Part shown: positions 56,037-64,000 of the stretch, piece after piece
How positions within the stretch are numbered: the first letter of the stretch is position 1
Layout of the letters: every line of letters starts with the position of its first letter
Source of the DNA: Salibaculum griseiflavum
GTDB lineage: Bacteria > Pseudomonadota > Alphaproteobacteria > Rhodobacterales > Rhodobacteraceae
Direction of reading: 5' to 3'
NCBI RefSeq assembly: GCF_003129565.1
Contig: NZ_QETF01000002.1
Coordinates: 242,428 to 306,427, forward strand
DNA: 64,000 nt
Program-made: the position numbers and the translations under genes
The notes under the pieces: model-generated
Database searches by the model: none
The model's input: only the letters and a program-made list of their open reading frames with translations
Told to the model about the DNA's origin: nothing

Positions 56037-56570
56037 TCAATCGGCGCGCGCGGCCTCGATCGCGGGGCGCAGGCGGCTTTCGATGGCGCGTTCCGTCACC
56101 GGACCGGCCACGCGCATCAGGATGGTGCCATCCCCATCCACGAGAAATGTCTCGGGCACGCCATAGACGCCCCATTCGAGACCATTGGCACCGTTCGGAT
56201 CCGTGCCAAGGCCACGATAGGGGTCGCCCAGTTCCTGAAGGAACGCCAGGGCGTTGGCGTCCTGGTCCTTGTAATTGATTCCATAGACAGCCAGCCCTTC
56301 AGCGGCCAGCAGGGTCAGGTTGGGATGTTCAACCCGGCAAGGCGCGCACCAGCTGGCCCAGTAATTGACCAGCTTCAACTCTCCGTCGCGCAGCATCTCG
56401 TCGGTCAGCACCGTCTTTTCGCCCAGCGGATCGACGGCCAGAGAGGGGGCCGGGCGCCCCGCCAGTGCCGTTGGCAGGTCGTCGGGGTTGCCCGAGAACA
56501 TCGAATAGGCAAACAGCCCTGCAATGGCGGCGAAGATCACCGGAGGAATGAACATCAGGGGCTTAGCCAT
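56037..56570 (-). CDS. ccmG: Cytochrome c biogenesis thioredoxin CcmG/DsbE
   Basis: A 177-residue membrane-tethered thioredoxin. N-terminal helix (about residues 6-26), then NYWASWCAPCRVEHPNLTLL with the Cys-Ala-Pro-Cys active site, and GVYGVPETFLVDGDGTIL with the conserved cis-Pro. It reduces apocytochrome c thiols in the periplasm. ATG 56570 overlaps the end of ccmD. Confidence 0.95.
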   Translation of the reverse strand: MAKPLMFIPPVIFAAIAGLFAYSMFSGNPDDLPTALAGRPAPSLAVDPLGEKTVLTDEMLRDGELKLVNYWASWCAPCRVEHPNLTLLAAEGLAVYGINYKDQDANALAFLQELGDPYRGLGTDPNGANGLEWGVYGVPETFLVDGDGTILMRVAGPVTERAIESRLRPAIEAARAD

Positions 56571-56724
56571 CGCGCTTTTCCTTGCGGGCCTCGACGGCGG
56601 CCAGTGTCTCTCGTGCCTTGCGCGCCGCGCGGACTGAGATCCAGACAAGGCCAAGCAGCAGAACGATGGACACCGCATAGGCCGAGAGCACCTCGACCAC
56701 GTATTTTCCAAGATCAGGCATCAT
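56563..56724 (-). CDS. ccmD: Heme exporter protein CcmD
   Basis: A 53-residue protein with a single membrane helix (about residues 9-30) and a basic Arg/Lys/Glu-rich tail (SVRAARKARETLAAVEARKE), the CcmD form. It helps release holo-CcmE from CcmABC. It starts at ATG 56724 or 56721, overlapping the ccmC stop, and overlaps ccmG at its end. Confidence 0.85.
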   Translation of the reverse strand: MMPDLGKYVVEVLSAYAVSIVLLLGLVWISVRAARKARETLAAVEARKEKRDG

Positions 56725-57446
56725 GCGCGCATCCTTGTTTCCAGCGCCCGCGCCCGGCGCAGCCGGATCTCGGTATGCGTGCGCAGGATCACCAACGCCA
56801 CGAACAACAGGATGAACCCGGCGATACAGACCAAGGCCGGGTACCAGAAGACATCGGCCACGTTTTCCTCGGCATCGAGCGACAGCGACGCGCCCTGGTG
56901 CAGGCCCTGATTCCAGAAATTGACGGCATAGCGGCTCAGCACGGCAAAGACCGACCCCACGATGCACAGCACGCTGGTCAGGTCGGCGGCGGTATCGTCA
57001 TCCTCGATCGCGGTCCACAGCGCCATGTAGCCGAGGTAGAACAGGAACAGGATCAGGAATGAGGTCAACCGCGGATCCCAGACCCACCAGGTGCCCCAGA
57101 TCGGCTGGCCCCAGACCGCGCCGGTGAACAGTGCGATCAAGGTCATCACGATGCCGATGGGGCCGGCGGCCTTGGCGGCAAGGGCACTGACATGGTGGCG
57201 GCGGATCAGCCAGATCAGGGATGTCACCAGCATCATCACCCAGATATTGATCGCCATCATGGCGGCGGGCACATGCAGGTAGAAGATCTTGACGGTGCTG
57301 CCCTGCCGGTAATCGTCGGGCGTGAAGAAGAACCCCCAGACAAGGCCGACAACAAGGGTCACGGCGGCCGCCCACATCACCCAGGGCAGAACCGGGGTGG
57401 TGGTGGCGATGAACTTCTTGGGGTTGGCATATTCCCAGATCGACAT
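56721..57446 (-). CDS. ccmC: Heme exporter/holo-CcmE synthesis protein CcmC
   Basis: A 241-residue, six-helix membrane protein with the tryptophan-rich heme-handling motif WGTWWVWDPRLTS and flanking His residues (YLHVPAAMMAINI and RYAVNFWNQGLHQGASLSL). It transfers heme to CcmE. It is in the order ccmA-B-C-D-G. Confidence 0.96.
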   Translation of the reverse strand: MSIWEYANPKKFIATTTPVLPWVMWAAAVTLVVGLVWGFFFTPDDYRQGSTVKIFYLHVPAAMMAINIWVMMLVTSLIWLIRRHHVSALAAKAAGPIGIVMTLIALFTGAVWGQPIWGTWWVWDPRLTSFLILFLFYLGYMALWTAIEDDDTAADLTSVLCIVGSVFAVLSRYAVNFWNQGLHQGASLSLDAEENVADVFWYPALVCIAGFILLFVALVILRTHTEIRLRRARALETRMRA

Positions 57447-57488
57447 GTGTATCTCGTATCCTGTCCCGCGCGGCGGCTCAATGCCTGT

Positions 57489-58145
57489 TCACCGCAGATT
57501 GACCCGAAGCGCGGCCGCCGTGGCGAATGGCAGGAACGCGAAAACACCCAACGTGATGCCGCCCTGAAGGACGAGCGCATTGGTAGCCGAGAACCCGTCG
57601 GCCCCACGCCGCACCGCCTCTGCGCCGAAGATCAGCGTCGGAATATATAAGGGCAGCACCAGAAGCGACAAGAGCAGCCCGCCGCGCCGCAACCCGACGG
57701 TCAGGGCCGCGCCGAACGTGCCGATCATCGACAGGGCGGGCGTGCCGACCAGCAAGGTGATCAGCAGGAAGCCATAGGCACTGGGTTGCAGGTTCAGCAG
57801 AAAGCCCAGCGCGGGGGCCGCCAGCGTCAGGGGCAGACCGGTCGTGATCCAGTGGGCGACGCCCTTGACCAGCGCCACCGCCTCCAGCGGCAGGGGTGAG
57901 GTCGCAAGCAAGGGCAGTGACCCGTCCTCGTGATCGAGCGCAAAGATCCGGTCCAGCGACAGCAGCGCGGCCAGCAGCGCCGCGACCCAGAGAATGCCCG
58001 GCGCGATGCGGGTCAGAAGCTCGGCCTGGGGGCCGACCCCGAAGGGCACAAGCACGATCACGATCAGGAAGAACGCCAGGCCGAGGCCAAAGCCGCCCCC
58101 AGCCCGCACCGCCAGTGCCAGGTCGCGTTTGAGAAGGGCGATCAA
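57489..58145 (-). CDS. ccmB: Heme exporter protein CcmB
   Basis: A 218-residue six-helix membrane protein ([60 protein letters not shown]), the CcmB subunit of the CcmAB ABC complex. Its start overlaps the ccmA stop by 4 nt. Confidence 0.95.
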   Translation of the reverse strand: MIALLKRDLALAVRAGGGFGLGLAFFLIVIVLVPFGVGPQAELLTRIAPGILWVAALLAALLSLDRIFALDHEDGSLPLLATSPLPLEAVALVKGVAHWITTGLPLTLAAPALGFLLNLQPSAYGFLLITLLVGTPALSMIGTFGAALTVGLRRGGLLLSLLVLPLYIPTLIFGAEAVRRGADGFSATNALVLQGGITLGVFAFLPFATAAALRVNLR

Positions 58146-58759
58146 AGGAAGGCCTCGTCGCTGCCGCCTGCGGCGTCCTGCGCGGCCTTGTAGGGCGTCA
58201 GGTCCAGAACCGGGGCCTCCAGTCCGAGGTCGATATGGGTGGCGATCACCGCGATGCCCCCCTGTCCAAGATGCTTGTCGCGCAGCCAGTCAGCGAACAT
58301 CTTCACCGAGAACCCATCAAGCGACACGGTGGGTTCGTCCAGAAACAGCACCTTGCGCCCGATCACGCCCAGTCGGGCCAGCCCCAGCCGGCGCTTCTGT
58401 CCGGCGCTCAGCGTGCCGGCCAGCCGGTCCCGCAGGTCGACAAGGTCGAAGTCCTCCAACACGGTGTCATCCAGCACGCCGCCATGAACCTCGGCCCAGA
58501 AGGTCAGGTTTTCGGTCACGCTCAGCTGGGCCTTGATACCGTCCGCATGGCTGGCATAGGCACCGCTTTCTTCGGGGAAGTCCACCTCTCCGGACAGGCC
58601 GGGCTGCAGCCCGGCAAGCGTCCGCAACAGCGTTGTCTTGCCGATCCCATTGGGGCCGCGCAGGATCAGCGCATCACCCGGGGCACAATCGAAGCTGACC
58701 CCTTGCAGCACGGGGCGCCCGCCGCGGGCCACGCTCAGGTCTTTGACATGCAAACTCAT
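58142..58759 (-). CDS. ccmA: Heme exporter ATP-binding protein CcmA
   Basis: A 205-residue ABC ATPase: Walker [16 protein letters not shown], signature [14 protein letters not shown], Walker [14 protein letters not shown], and switch His in IATHIDLGL. It drives release of heme-loaded CcmE. The start is ATG 58759 ([18 protein letters not shown]); the longer open frame upstream is the shadow of the neighbouring gene. Confidence 0.96.
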   Translation of the reverse strand: MSLHVKDLSVARGGRPVLQGVSFDCAPGDALILRGPNGIGKTTLLRTLAGLQPGLSGEVDFPEESGAYASHADGIKAQLSVTENLTFWAEVHGGVLDDTVLEDFDLVDLRDRLAGTLSAGQKRRLGLARLGVIGRKVLFLDEPTVSLDGFSVKMFADWLRDKHLGQGGIAVIATHIDLGLEAPVLDLTPYKAAQDAAGGSDEAFL

Positions 58760-58781
58760 GGGCCTACCGATAGCGCAAGGC

Positions 58782-59135
58782 TCAGACCGGCAACAGTGCC
58801 AAACCGACGCGGCGCCCTTCGGCCAGTAGCACGTTATAGGTGCGGCAAGCGGCCGGCGATGCGCTGAACTCCACGCCGATTCCCGCCTCTTCCAGCCGGT
58901 CGCGCAAGCCCTTTGGAAGCGGTGCAATCTCGGCGCCGGTGCCGACCAGCAGAACATCGATGTCCGGGGCCAATGCGACCAGCCGGTCGGTATCCTCCAT
59001 CCCGTCCCATCCCTCGACACCCTTGGGCGAGATCACGACCGCGCCCTCGACGACCTCTCCGCCGATGCGGAAGAACCCCGGCCCATAACCGTCCACCGGC
59101 TTGGCATCATCGAAAACAACTTCGTTCAGGCGCAT
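58782..59135 (-). CDS. Mth938-like domain protein
   Basis: A 117-residue protein of the Mth938/DUF498 family ([77 protein letters not shown]). Relatives accompany secDF and ccm genes in alphaproteobacteria and are linked to respiratory-complex assembly factor NDUFAF3. Molecular role unknown. It sits between the TauE gene (3 nt) and ccmA. Confidence 0.9.
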   Translation of the reverse strand: MRLNEVVFDDAKPVDGYGPGFFRIGGEVVEGAVVISPKGVEGWDGMEDTDRLVALAPDIDVLLVGTGAEIAPLPKGLRDRLEEAGIGVEFSASPAACRTYNVLLAEGRRVGLALLPV

Positions 59136-59138
59136 CCT

Positions 59139-59855
59139 TCACCCCCAGATCGGCAGTCCCATCACACCCGCCACCCCTATGATGGCGTAGGCCGTGCCCC
59201 GGTATAGGCCAGCCCGGGCCGGAATGAAAAGCCGGCGGCCCAGATAACCGCCCAGCGCATAGGCAGGCAGCATGATGAAACCCGTCATCACCGCCTCGCG
59301 CGTGACGGCGCCCTGCAGGCCCATGACCGGCAGAAGGGCAAAGCTGGAAAAGGACAGCACGATGATCGTGTTGGCGCGGGTGCGGGCGACCTCGTCACGG
59401 CCACCCAGCTGGAACAGAACAAGGACCGGCCCATTCAGGCCGACCGAACCGCCCAGAAAGCCAACCCCTGCCCCAACGCCAAGCCAGGCCGGGAGGCCCG
59501 GAACCTGGCGGTAGCGCCAGCCCGCCAGCAGAGCGGCCAGCGTGACGAAAACCACGCAAGACACCGCCCAGCGCAGTGCCGTGGGATCGCTGGTTCGCAG
59601 GAACCAGACGCCCAGCGGCTCCAGCGCGATCGCGGCGGCCAGCATGGTCAGCGTGGCGCGCCGGTCCGCCTGCGGCCAGGCCTGCGGCACCACGGTCAGA
59701 ATCGACCCCAGCGATGCCACCGCGAAGGCGGCAACTGCCATCACGGGATCGACCAGCGCCACGGCAATGGGCATGTAGACCAGTGCCGCGCCGAAGCCGG
59801 CAAAGCCATAGACAAGCCCTGCCATCAGGCAGGTCAGGATCAGCCAGATTTCCAT
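59139..59855 (-). CDS. TauE/SafE family sulfite/anion exporter-like protein
   Basis: A 238-residue membrane protein with seven to eight helices and TauE/SafE features (YGFAGFGAALVYMPIAVAL near the N-terminus and GFLGGSVGLNGPVLVLFQLG in the second half). Such proteins export sulfite, sulfonates or related anions. Substrate unknown. It is between secDF and the Mth938-like gene. Confidence 0.88.
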   Translation of the reverse strand: MEIWLILTCLMAGLVYGFAGFGAALVYMPIAVALVDPVMAVAAFAVASLGSILTVVPQAWPQADRRATLTMLAAAIALEPLGVWFLRTSDPTALRWAVSCVVFVTLAALLAGWRYRQVPGLPAWLGVGAGVGFLGGSVGLNGPVLVLFQLGGRDEVARTRANTIIVLSFSSFALLPVMGLQGAVTREAVMTGFIMLPAYALGGYLGRRLFIPARAGLYRGTAYAIIGVAGVMGLPIWG

Positions 59856-59921
59856 ATGTCCCCTGCAAACGCGAACCGCCCCGACATTGCGGGGCGGTCC
59901 TGCGAATCGTTAGGGCCAATC

Positions 59922-62558
59922 TCAGGCGTCGATATTGCCAAACTGGTTGGAGACCTGCGTTGGGTCCTTCTTGGACCAGTCGCGTTTGACGCCCAGAACC
60001 AGCAGGATCGTCGAGGCCACGAAGATCGAGGAATAGGTCCCCACGATCACGCCCCAGATCATCGCGAAAACGAAGCCCCGGATCACGTCGCCACCCAGAA
60101 TATAAAGCGAGATCAGCGCCAAGAGCGTGGTCAGCGAGGTCATGAAGGTTCGGCTCAGCGTCTCGTTGATGGAGATGTTGAGCACTTCCTTGAGCTCTTT
60201 CTTCTTATATTTTCGCAGGTTCTCTCGAACGCGGTCAAAGACGACCACGGTATCGTTGAGCGAGTAGCCGACGATGGTCAGGATGGCCGCGATGATGGCC
60301 AGATCGAACTTGATCTGCAATTCGCTGAAAATACCCATGGTCAGAACAACATCGTGAACCAGCGCCGCAACCGCGCCCAAGGCAAACTGCCATTCAAACC
60401 GCATCCAGATGTAGACCAGCACCGCCGCAATCGCCAGAAGCACCGCGATGGCCGCAGTCTGGATCAGCTCGCCGGATACGGTCGGCCCGACGGATTCCAC
60501 CGATGGGAAGGTCACGTCCGGGTCGATGGCGCGCAACGCCTCCTGCACCGCGCCGATGGTCTCGTTGGTGACGCTTTCCTCGCCCTCCTGGGCCTGGATC
60601 GACACGGTCTTGACGTTCTGGTCCGCGGCGAATGTCGGATCGAAGACCTGTGTGATCGTCACGTCGCCCAGCTCAAGCGGATCAAGCGCGGCGCGATAAT
60701 CCGCGACCGAGACCGCCTGTGGGCTGTCAGTGCGGATCGTGGTGCCCCCCTTGAAGTCGATCCCGTAATTCAGGCCCTGCAGCAGGAAGCTGACGAAGGC
60801 CACGACCACCAGAACCGAGGAAATGCCCAGCCACAGCTTGGAGCGGCTGAAGAAATCCCAGGACGTGTCTTCCTTGACCAGCCGCAGGTATTTGCCCGTG
60901 AACAGCTGCTTGGGCCGCTTGCGTTCGAACCACATGATGACCAGCAGGCGGGTGACGAAGATTGCCGTGAAGACCGAGGTCAGGATGCCGAGGCCCAGCG
61001 TCACGGCAAAGCCTCGCACCGGCCCTGCCCCCATGAAGAACAGGATGCAGGCCGTGATAAAGGTCGTGATATTGGCGTCGACGATGGCCGACAGGGCCTT
61101 CTCATAGCCCAGCTCAATCGCCCGCGCCGGACCCTTGGCAGATTTTCGTTCCTCGCGGATCCGTTCGAAGACCAGCACGTTGGCATCGACCGCCATGCCG
61201 ATGGTCAGCACGATCCCGGCGATCCCGGGCAGGGTCAGCGTCGCCCCAAGAAGGCTGAGCGCCCCGAAGATCAGCGCCATGTTGATGATCAGCGCGATAT
61301 TGGCGAAGACCCCGATCAGGCCATAGCTCAGCACCATGTAGATCAGCACCGCGATGAAGGCGACGATACAGGCGATGGTGCCCGCATCGATGCTGTCCTG
61401 CCCCAGCTCGGGCCCGATGGTCCGTTCTTCGAGGAAAATCAGCTCGGCGGGCAAGGCCCCGGCCCGCAGCAACACCGCAAGCTCCGTGGTTTCCTCGATG
61501 GTGAACTGCCCGGTGATGATCCCCGAGCCGCCCGGAATGTGCGACTGGATCACCGGCGCACTGACGACCTCGTCGTCCAGCACGATGGCAAAGGGCGATC
61601 CGATATTCTCGGCCGTGTAATCGCCAAAGGCACGCGCCCCGGCGGTGTTGAACCGGAAATTGACCGCGGGGCTGTTGTTCTGGTCCATCGTCGGTTGGGC
61701 ATTGACCAGCTCTTCGCCCGACACGACCGGCGTGCGTTCGACGATGTAAAAGATTCCCTCCTCGTCCAGCGAAGGCAGGATGATGTTGCCCGCGCCGGGG
61801 CTGGCCTCGCCATTGGCGGTGCGGCTGACAACCGGGTGGAAGGTCAGGCGCGCGGTCGTGCCGATGATGTCCTTGACCTCTTGCGCGCTGCCCACGCCGG
61901 GCACCTGGACAAGAATGCGATCCGCGCCCTGACGCTGGATATTCGGCTCGCGGGTGCCGACCTCGTCGATCCGGCGGCGGATGATCTCCAGCGCCTGTTG
62001 CACGGTGCGGTCATCGCTGGCGGCCTTCTCGGCCTCGGACAATTGCACCACGATAACACCGTCGCGCGCCTGAACGTCGAGGTCCGATGACGCGGCCCCG
62101 GTCAGCGAGACCACAGGCTGCGCCAGACCGCGCACAAGCTCCAGCGCCCGCGGCATCGCCTCGGTGTTGGAAATGCGCACGTGCAATTGCCCGGAGGGTG
62201 CATTCTCTTCGCGGCTGACGAAGCCCACCACATCGCGTTCGGCGGCCAGCACGTCGCGCACATCGGGCCACATGGAGTCGATCCGACGGTCGTAAACCTC
62301 TTCCACCTGCACCTGAGCCAGCAGATGCGCGCCGCCCCGCAGGTCGAGACCGAGATTTACCAACCCATCGGGCAGGAATGTGGGCCATTGGGCGGCCTGC
62401 GCCTCCAACGCGGCGTCGGTGATCCCCTCGGCGATCACCGCCTCGGCGTCGTTGGATTGCTCAACCCGACTGTAAAAGGCGTTGGGCAGGGCCAAAAGGA
62501 CCCCCGCCAGCACCATCAGCCAGATGGCCACACGCTTCCAAAGATCAATCTGTAGCAT
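59922..62558 (-). CDS. secDF: Protein translocase subunit SecDF (fused)
   Basis: An 878-residue natural fusion of SecD and SecF. SecD part (1-~560): N-terminal helix, GLDLRGGAHLLAQVQVEEVY, P1 periplasmic domain, GMAVDANVLVFERIREERK. A loop around KRPKQLFTGKYLRLVKEDTS leads to the SecF part with GLNYGIDFKGGTTIRTDSPQ and GYSLNDTVVVFDRVRENLRK. It uses the proton gradient to pull exported proteins through SecYEG. It follows yajC after a hairpin. Confidence 0.97.
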   Translation of the reverse strand: MLQIDLWKRVAIWLMVLAGVLLALPNAFYSRVEQSNDAEAVIAEGITDAALEAQAAQWPTFLPDGLVNLGLDLRGGAHLLAQVQVEEVYDRRIDSMWPDVRDVLAAERDVVGFVSREENAPSGQLHVRISNTEAMPRALELVRGLAQPVVSLTGAASSDLDVQARDGVIVVQLSEAEKAASDDRTVQQALEIIRRRIDEVGTREPNIQRQGADRILVQVPGVGSAQEVKDIIGTTARLTFHPVVSRTANGEASPGAGNIILPSLDEEGIFYIVERTPVVSGEELVNAQPTMDQNNSPAVNFRFNTAGARAFGDYTAENIGSPFAIVLDDEVVSAPVIQSHIPGGSGIITGQFTIEETTELAVLLRAGALPAELIFLEERTIGPELGQDSIDAGTIACIVAFIAVLIYMVLSYGLIGVFANIALIINMALIFGALSLLGATLTLPGIAGIVLTIGMAVDANVLVFERIREERKSAKGPARAIELGYEKALSAIVDANITTFITACILFFMGAGPVRGFAVTLGLGILTSVFTAIFVTRLLVIMWFERKRPKQLFTGKYLRLVKEDTSWDFFSRSKLWLGISSVLVVVAFVSFLLQGLNYGIDFKGGTTIRTDSPQAVSVADYRAALDPLELGDVTITQVFDPTFAADQNVKTVSIQAQEGEESVTNETIGAVQEALRAIDPDVTFPSVESVGPTVSGELIQTAAIAVLLAIAAVLVYIWMRFEWQFALGAVAALVHDVVLTMGIFSELQIKFDLAIIAAILTIVGYSLNDTVVVFDRVRENLRKYKKKELKEVLNISINETLSRTFMTSLTTLLALISLYILGGDVIRGFVFAMIWGVIVGTYSSIFVASTILLVLGVKRDWSKKDPTQVSNQFGNIDA

Positions 62559-62602
62559 CGAAACTGCCCCTGCCCGGCTGCCCCAGGCCCCTTGCCATGA
62601 AA

Positions 62603-62625
62603 AACGGGGCCATGAAGGCCCCGTT
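62603..62625 (-). terminator. Hairpin with T run between yajC and secDF
   Basis: AACGGGGCC-ATGAA-GGCCCCGTT stem of 9 bp; on the minus strand it is followed by TT, giving a GTTTTTC tail. It lies immediately after the yajC stop and upstream of secDF, so it may partly terminate yajC mRNA. Confidence 0.7.
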
Positions 62626-62629
62626 CGGT

Positions 62630-62911
62630 TCAGCCCTCGGCGGGCTCGGTCTTGTTGAGGACCTGCGCGATGGTCGACTGCACGACGCGCACCTTGACGC
62701 CATCGGCCAGCTCGACCTCCAGCTCATTGTCCTCTTTGACCTTGGTGACCTTGCCGATCAGCCCGCCCTGGGTGACGACCTGGTCGCCCCGGCGCAGGGC
62801 GTTCACCATGGCCTGGTGATCCTTCAGCTTCTTCTGCTGCGGGCGGATCAGCAGGAAATACATGATCGCGAAGATCAGGATAAGGGGAATGAACTGTCCA
62901 AGCGCTTCCAT
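62630..62911 (-). CDS. yajC: Preprotein translocase subunit YajC
   Basis: A 93-residue protein with one N-terminal membrane helix (about residues 6-24), FLLIRPQQKKLKDHQAMVNA, LRRGDQVVTQGGLIGKVTKV and an acidic C-terminus. It associates with SecDF. ATG 62911 (MEALGQFIPLIL) is the family start. Confidence 0.95.
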   Translation of the reverse strand: MEALGQFIPLILIFAIMYFLLIRPQQKKLKDHQAMVNALRRGDQVVTQGGLIGKVTKVKEDNELEVELADGVKVRVVQSTIAQVLNKTEPAEG

Positions 62912-63257
62912 CGGTCGTCCTTTGTCTGTTGGCCGGGCACCCCCCGGTCGTCGAAGTCGCGGCACGGTAATTGCTGCGCCGCCGATTGGCAACGCATCCG
63001 CGCGGGCTTGAAAGGCGATATGGGGCAAAGCGCCCCCGGGTGCAATGCGTCAGGGTTTCACGAGGGCAAGATTAGCGAGCAGGATCGAATTGAATCGGCG
63101 ACGTAGATACCTGCTGGCCGTCGCAAGCGGCATTTACGGAACAATCATCAAGGCAAGAATATCGCACAAGCGACTGGAGCAAGGTCGATAGGCTGGATCG
63201 GCATGACGACATCGGGGGCGGTGATCCCGCCCCCTTACGCCATCAACGTGTTGGCTT
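62912..63257. other. Intergenic region with a GC hairpin, no gene seen
   Basis: The 346 nt between yajC and the outer-membrane gene hold no convincing gene. The right part has GGGGGCGG-TGATC-CCGCCCCC (63214-63234), a likely 3' hairpin for the outer-membrane gene without a T run. The left part presumably holds the yajC promoter. Confidence 0.4.
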
Positions 63258-63857
63258 TCAGAACGTAAAAACGGTCCGCAAGGAAAAGATTTCGAGGGTC
63301 TTCTCGAAATCCCCCGGATTGCTGCCCTCGAAACGGTCATAGACGAACTCCAGCCGCCCCATGCCGCCACCCATGGGACGTTGGCCACCGACCCCGATCG
63401 TCAAGCCGGTCGCAGTGGTATCGACATAGTTGCCCACCCCATCTTCGGCCAGACCGGCGACAGCGGCCACGCCAACCATGGACAACACCTCGATGTCACT
63501 GGTCACCTTCGCGCCATAGACCCCCCTGACCCGCGCGATGCCACGCACTTCACACCAATCAGGAGACTCGTCGCTGCATGACTCTACAGGAACACCAACA
63601 GTTGTCATGCGTTGACCCGTTGTGCCGTCCAGCGTGCCCTCGACACCAAACCAGCTTTGGTCATCGTGCGAAAAGCGGTATCCGAGAACCACACCCAAAG
63701 TTGCATCCTGACCCTCGGTACGGCCGATGCCGGCACTCTGACTCTCGAGTTTCGCGAAACCCAGTGCACCACCGTAATAGAACCCCTCTTCGGCGGTCGC
63801 GGTGCCGGTTGCCATCGACAGGCAGGTTGCAAGCGCCAAGGCTTTGTATCCGTTCAT
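63258..63857 (-). CDS. Outer-membrane beta-barrel protein
   Basis: A 199-residue protein with a signal peptide (NGYKALALATCLSMATGTAT, then AEEG) and alternating hydrophobic strands: FYYGGALGFAKLESQS, LGVVLGYRFSHDDQSWFGVE, RLEFVYDRFEGSNPGD, and a C-terminal strand ending FSLRTVFTF, whose final Phe is the outer-membrane insertion signal. This is an OmpA/porin-like eight-stranded barrel. The start is ATG 63857 (SD GGGGA); ATG 63863 is too close to it. An IS5-type end lies 29 nt upstream. Confidence 0.8.
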   Translation of the reverse strand: MNGYKALALATCLSMATGTATAEEGFYYGGALGFAKLESQSAGIGRTEGQDATLGVVLGYRFSHDDQSWFGVEGTLDGTTGQRMTTVGVPVESCSDESPDWCEVRGIARVRGVYGAKVTSDIEVLSMVGVAAVAGLAEDGVGNYVDTTATGLTIGVGGQRPMGGGMGRLEFVYDRFEGSNPGDFEKTLEIFSLRTVFTF

Positions 63858-63885
63858 TTCCATTCCCCAATCCTAGGGTCAGGAC

Positions 63886-64000
63886 TCATAGCCAGTAGAT
63901 GACGAGTGCTGCGAGGGCGATGGCTGACAGGAAGACCTTCGGGCACCTGTCGTAGCGGGTTGCCACACGCCGCCAATCCTTCAACCTACCAAACATGATC
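63886..64000 (-). mobile_element. IS5-family transposase, C-terminal fragment at window edge
   Basis: On the minus strand the last 115 bases encode FGRLKDWRRVATRYDRCPKV with FLSAIALAALVIYWL and a TGA stop at 63886. This is the standard C-terminal end of IS5-family DDE transposases. Beyond the stop, GGTCAGGACTC (63877-63887 on plus) may be part of the terminal inverted repeat; the element continues past the window. Confidence 0.85.

Noticed and set aside
63214..63234. A canonical intrinsic terminator for the outer-membrane gene
   Set aside because: The hairpin is good but no T run follows on the minus strand, so it is reported only as a hairpin.

Overview
The window is about 64 kb of GC-rich chromosome from a marine alphaproteobacterium of the order Rhodobacterales (Roseobacter group). 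The evidence is a complete RcGTA-type gene transfer agent, the DMSP lyase DddP, small Hint-domain proteins, a fused SecDF, a lipoyl domain on the pyruvate dehydrogenase E1-beta subunit, and ccmABCDG following yajC-secDF. It is mostly core chromosome: no CRISPR array, integrase or plasmid functions are visible, and the only transposon trace is the end of an IS5-type transposase at the right edge.

Layout. 1-4.5 kb: end of a class I aldolase gene, an FtsB-like division gene and pdhABC, with a strong palindrome just upstream of pdhA. 4.7-7.5 kb: AhpD-like protein, permease, cysE and a DksA/TraR-type zinc-finger protein. 7.5-23 kb: the gene transfer agent operon on the minus strand, read from right to left (terminases, portal, protease, capsid, connectors, tail, hub, peptidase, large host-contact protein). 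A membrane glycosyltransferase gene lies between terminase and portal, and one small extra gene is coupled to the distal end. 23-28 kb: mltG, fabF, acpP, fabG, fabD (minus). 28.5-29.8 kb: rpsF-rpsR-rplI. 30-37.5 kb: secreted protein, trigger factor, a UXS/GT90 polysaccharide pair, tRNA-Leu(UAG), two divergent Hint proteins and the NAD(P)HX repair enzyme. 37.7-39.5 kb: glnB-glnA.

39.7-46.8 kb: hypothetical membrane protein, heme-type N-demethylase-like protein divergent from dddP, an alpha/beta hydrolase-OsmC fusion, bioY, a DUF6314-like protein and purB. 46.8-48.9 kb: quorum sensing, with luxR-luxI on the minus strand and, divergent from them, a LuxR-like protein that has only the AHL-binding domain. 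49-56 kb: FliG-like protein, DUF1223 protein, aconitase, DDAH-like hydrolase and phosphomannomutase. 56-63 kb: ccmABCDG, Mth938-like protein, TauE/SafE transporter, secDF, yajC. 63.2-64 kb: outer-membrane beta-barrel gene and the IS5 transposase end.

The most notable points concern control rather than new enzymes. The GTA operon appears to start with a promoter, an operator-like inverted repeat and an intrinsic terminator, all before g1. The luxI ribosome binding site is inside a hairpin. luxR has no normal start codon where its relatives start. An HTH-less LuxR-like protein sits divergently beside luxRI. GTA, quorum sensing and surface-polysaccharide genes share one 40 kb neighbourhood, which fits the known AHL and capsule dependence of GTA production and uptake in Rhodobacter capsulatus; a functional link here is inference.
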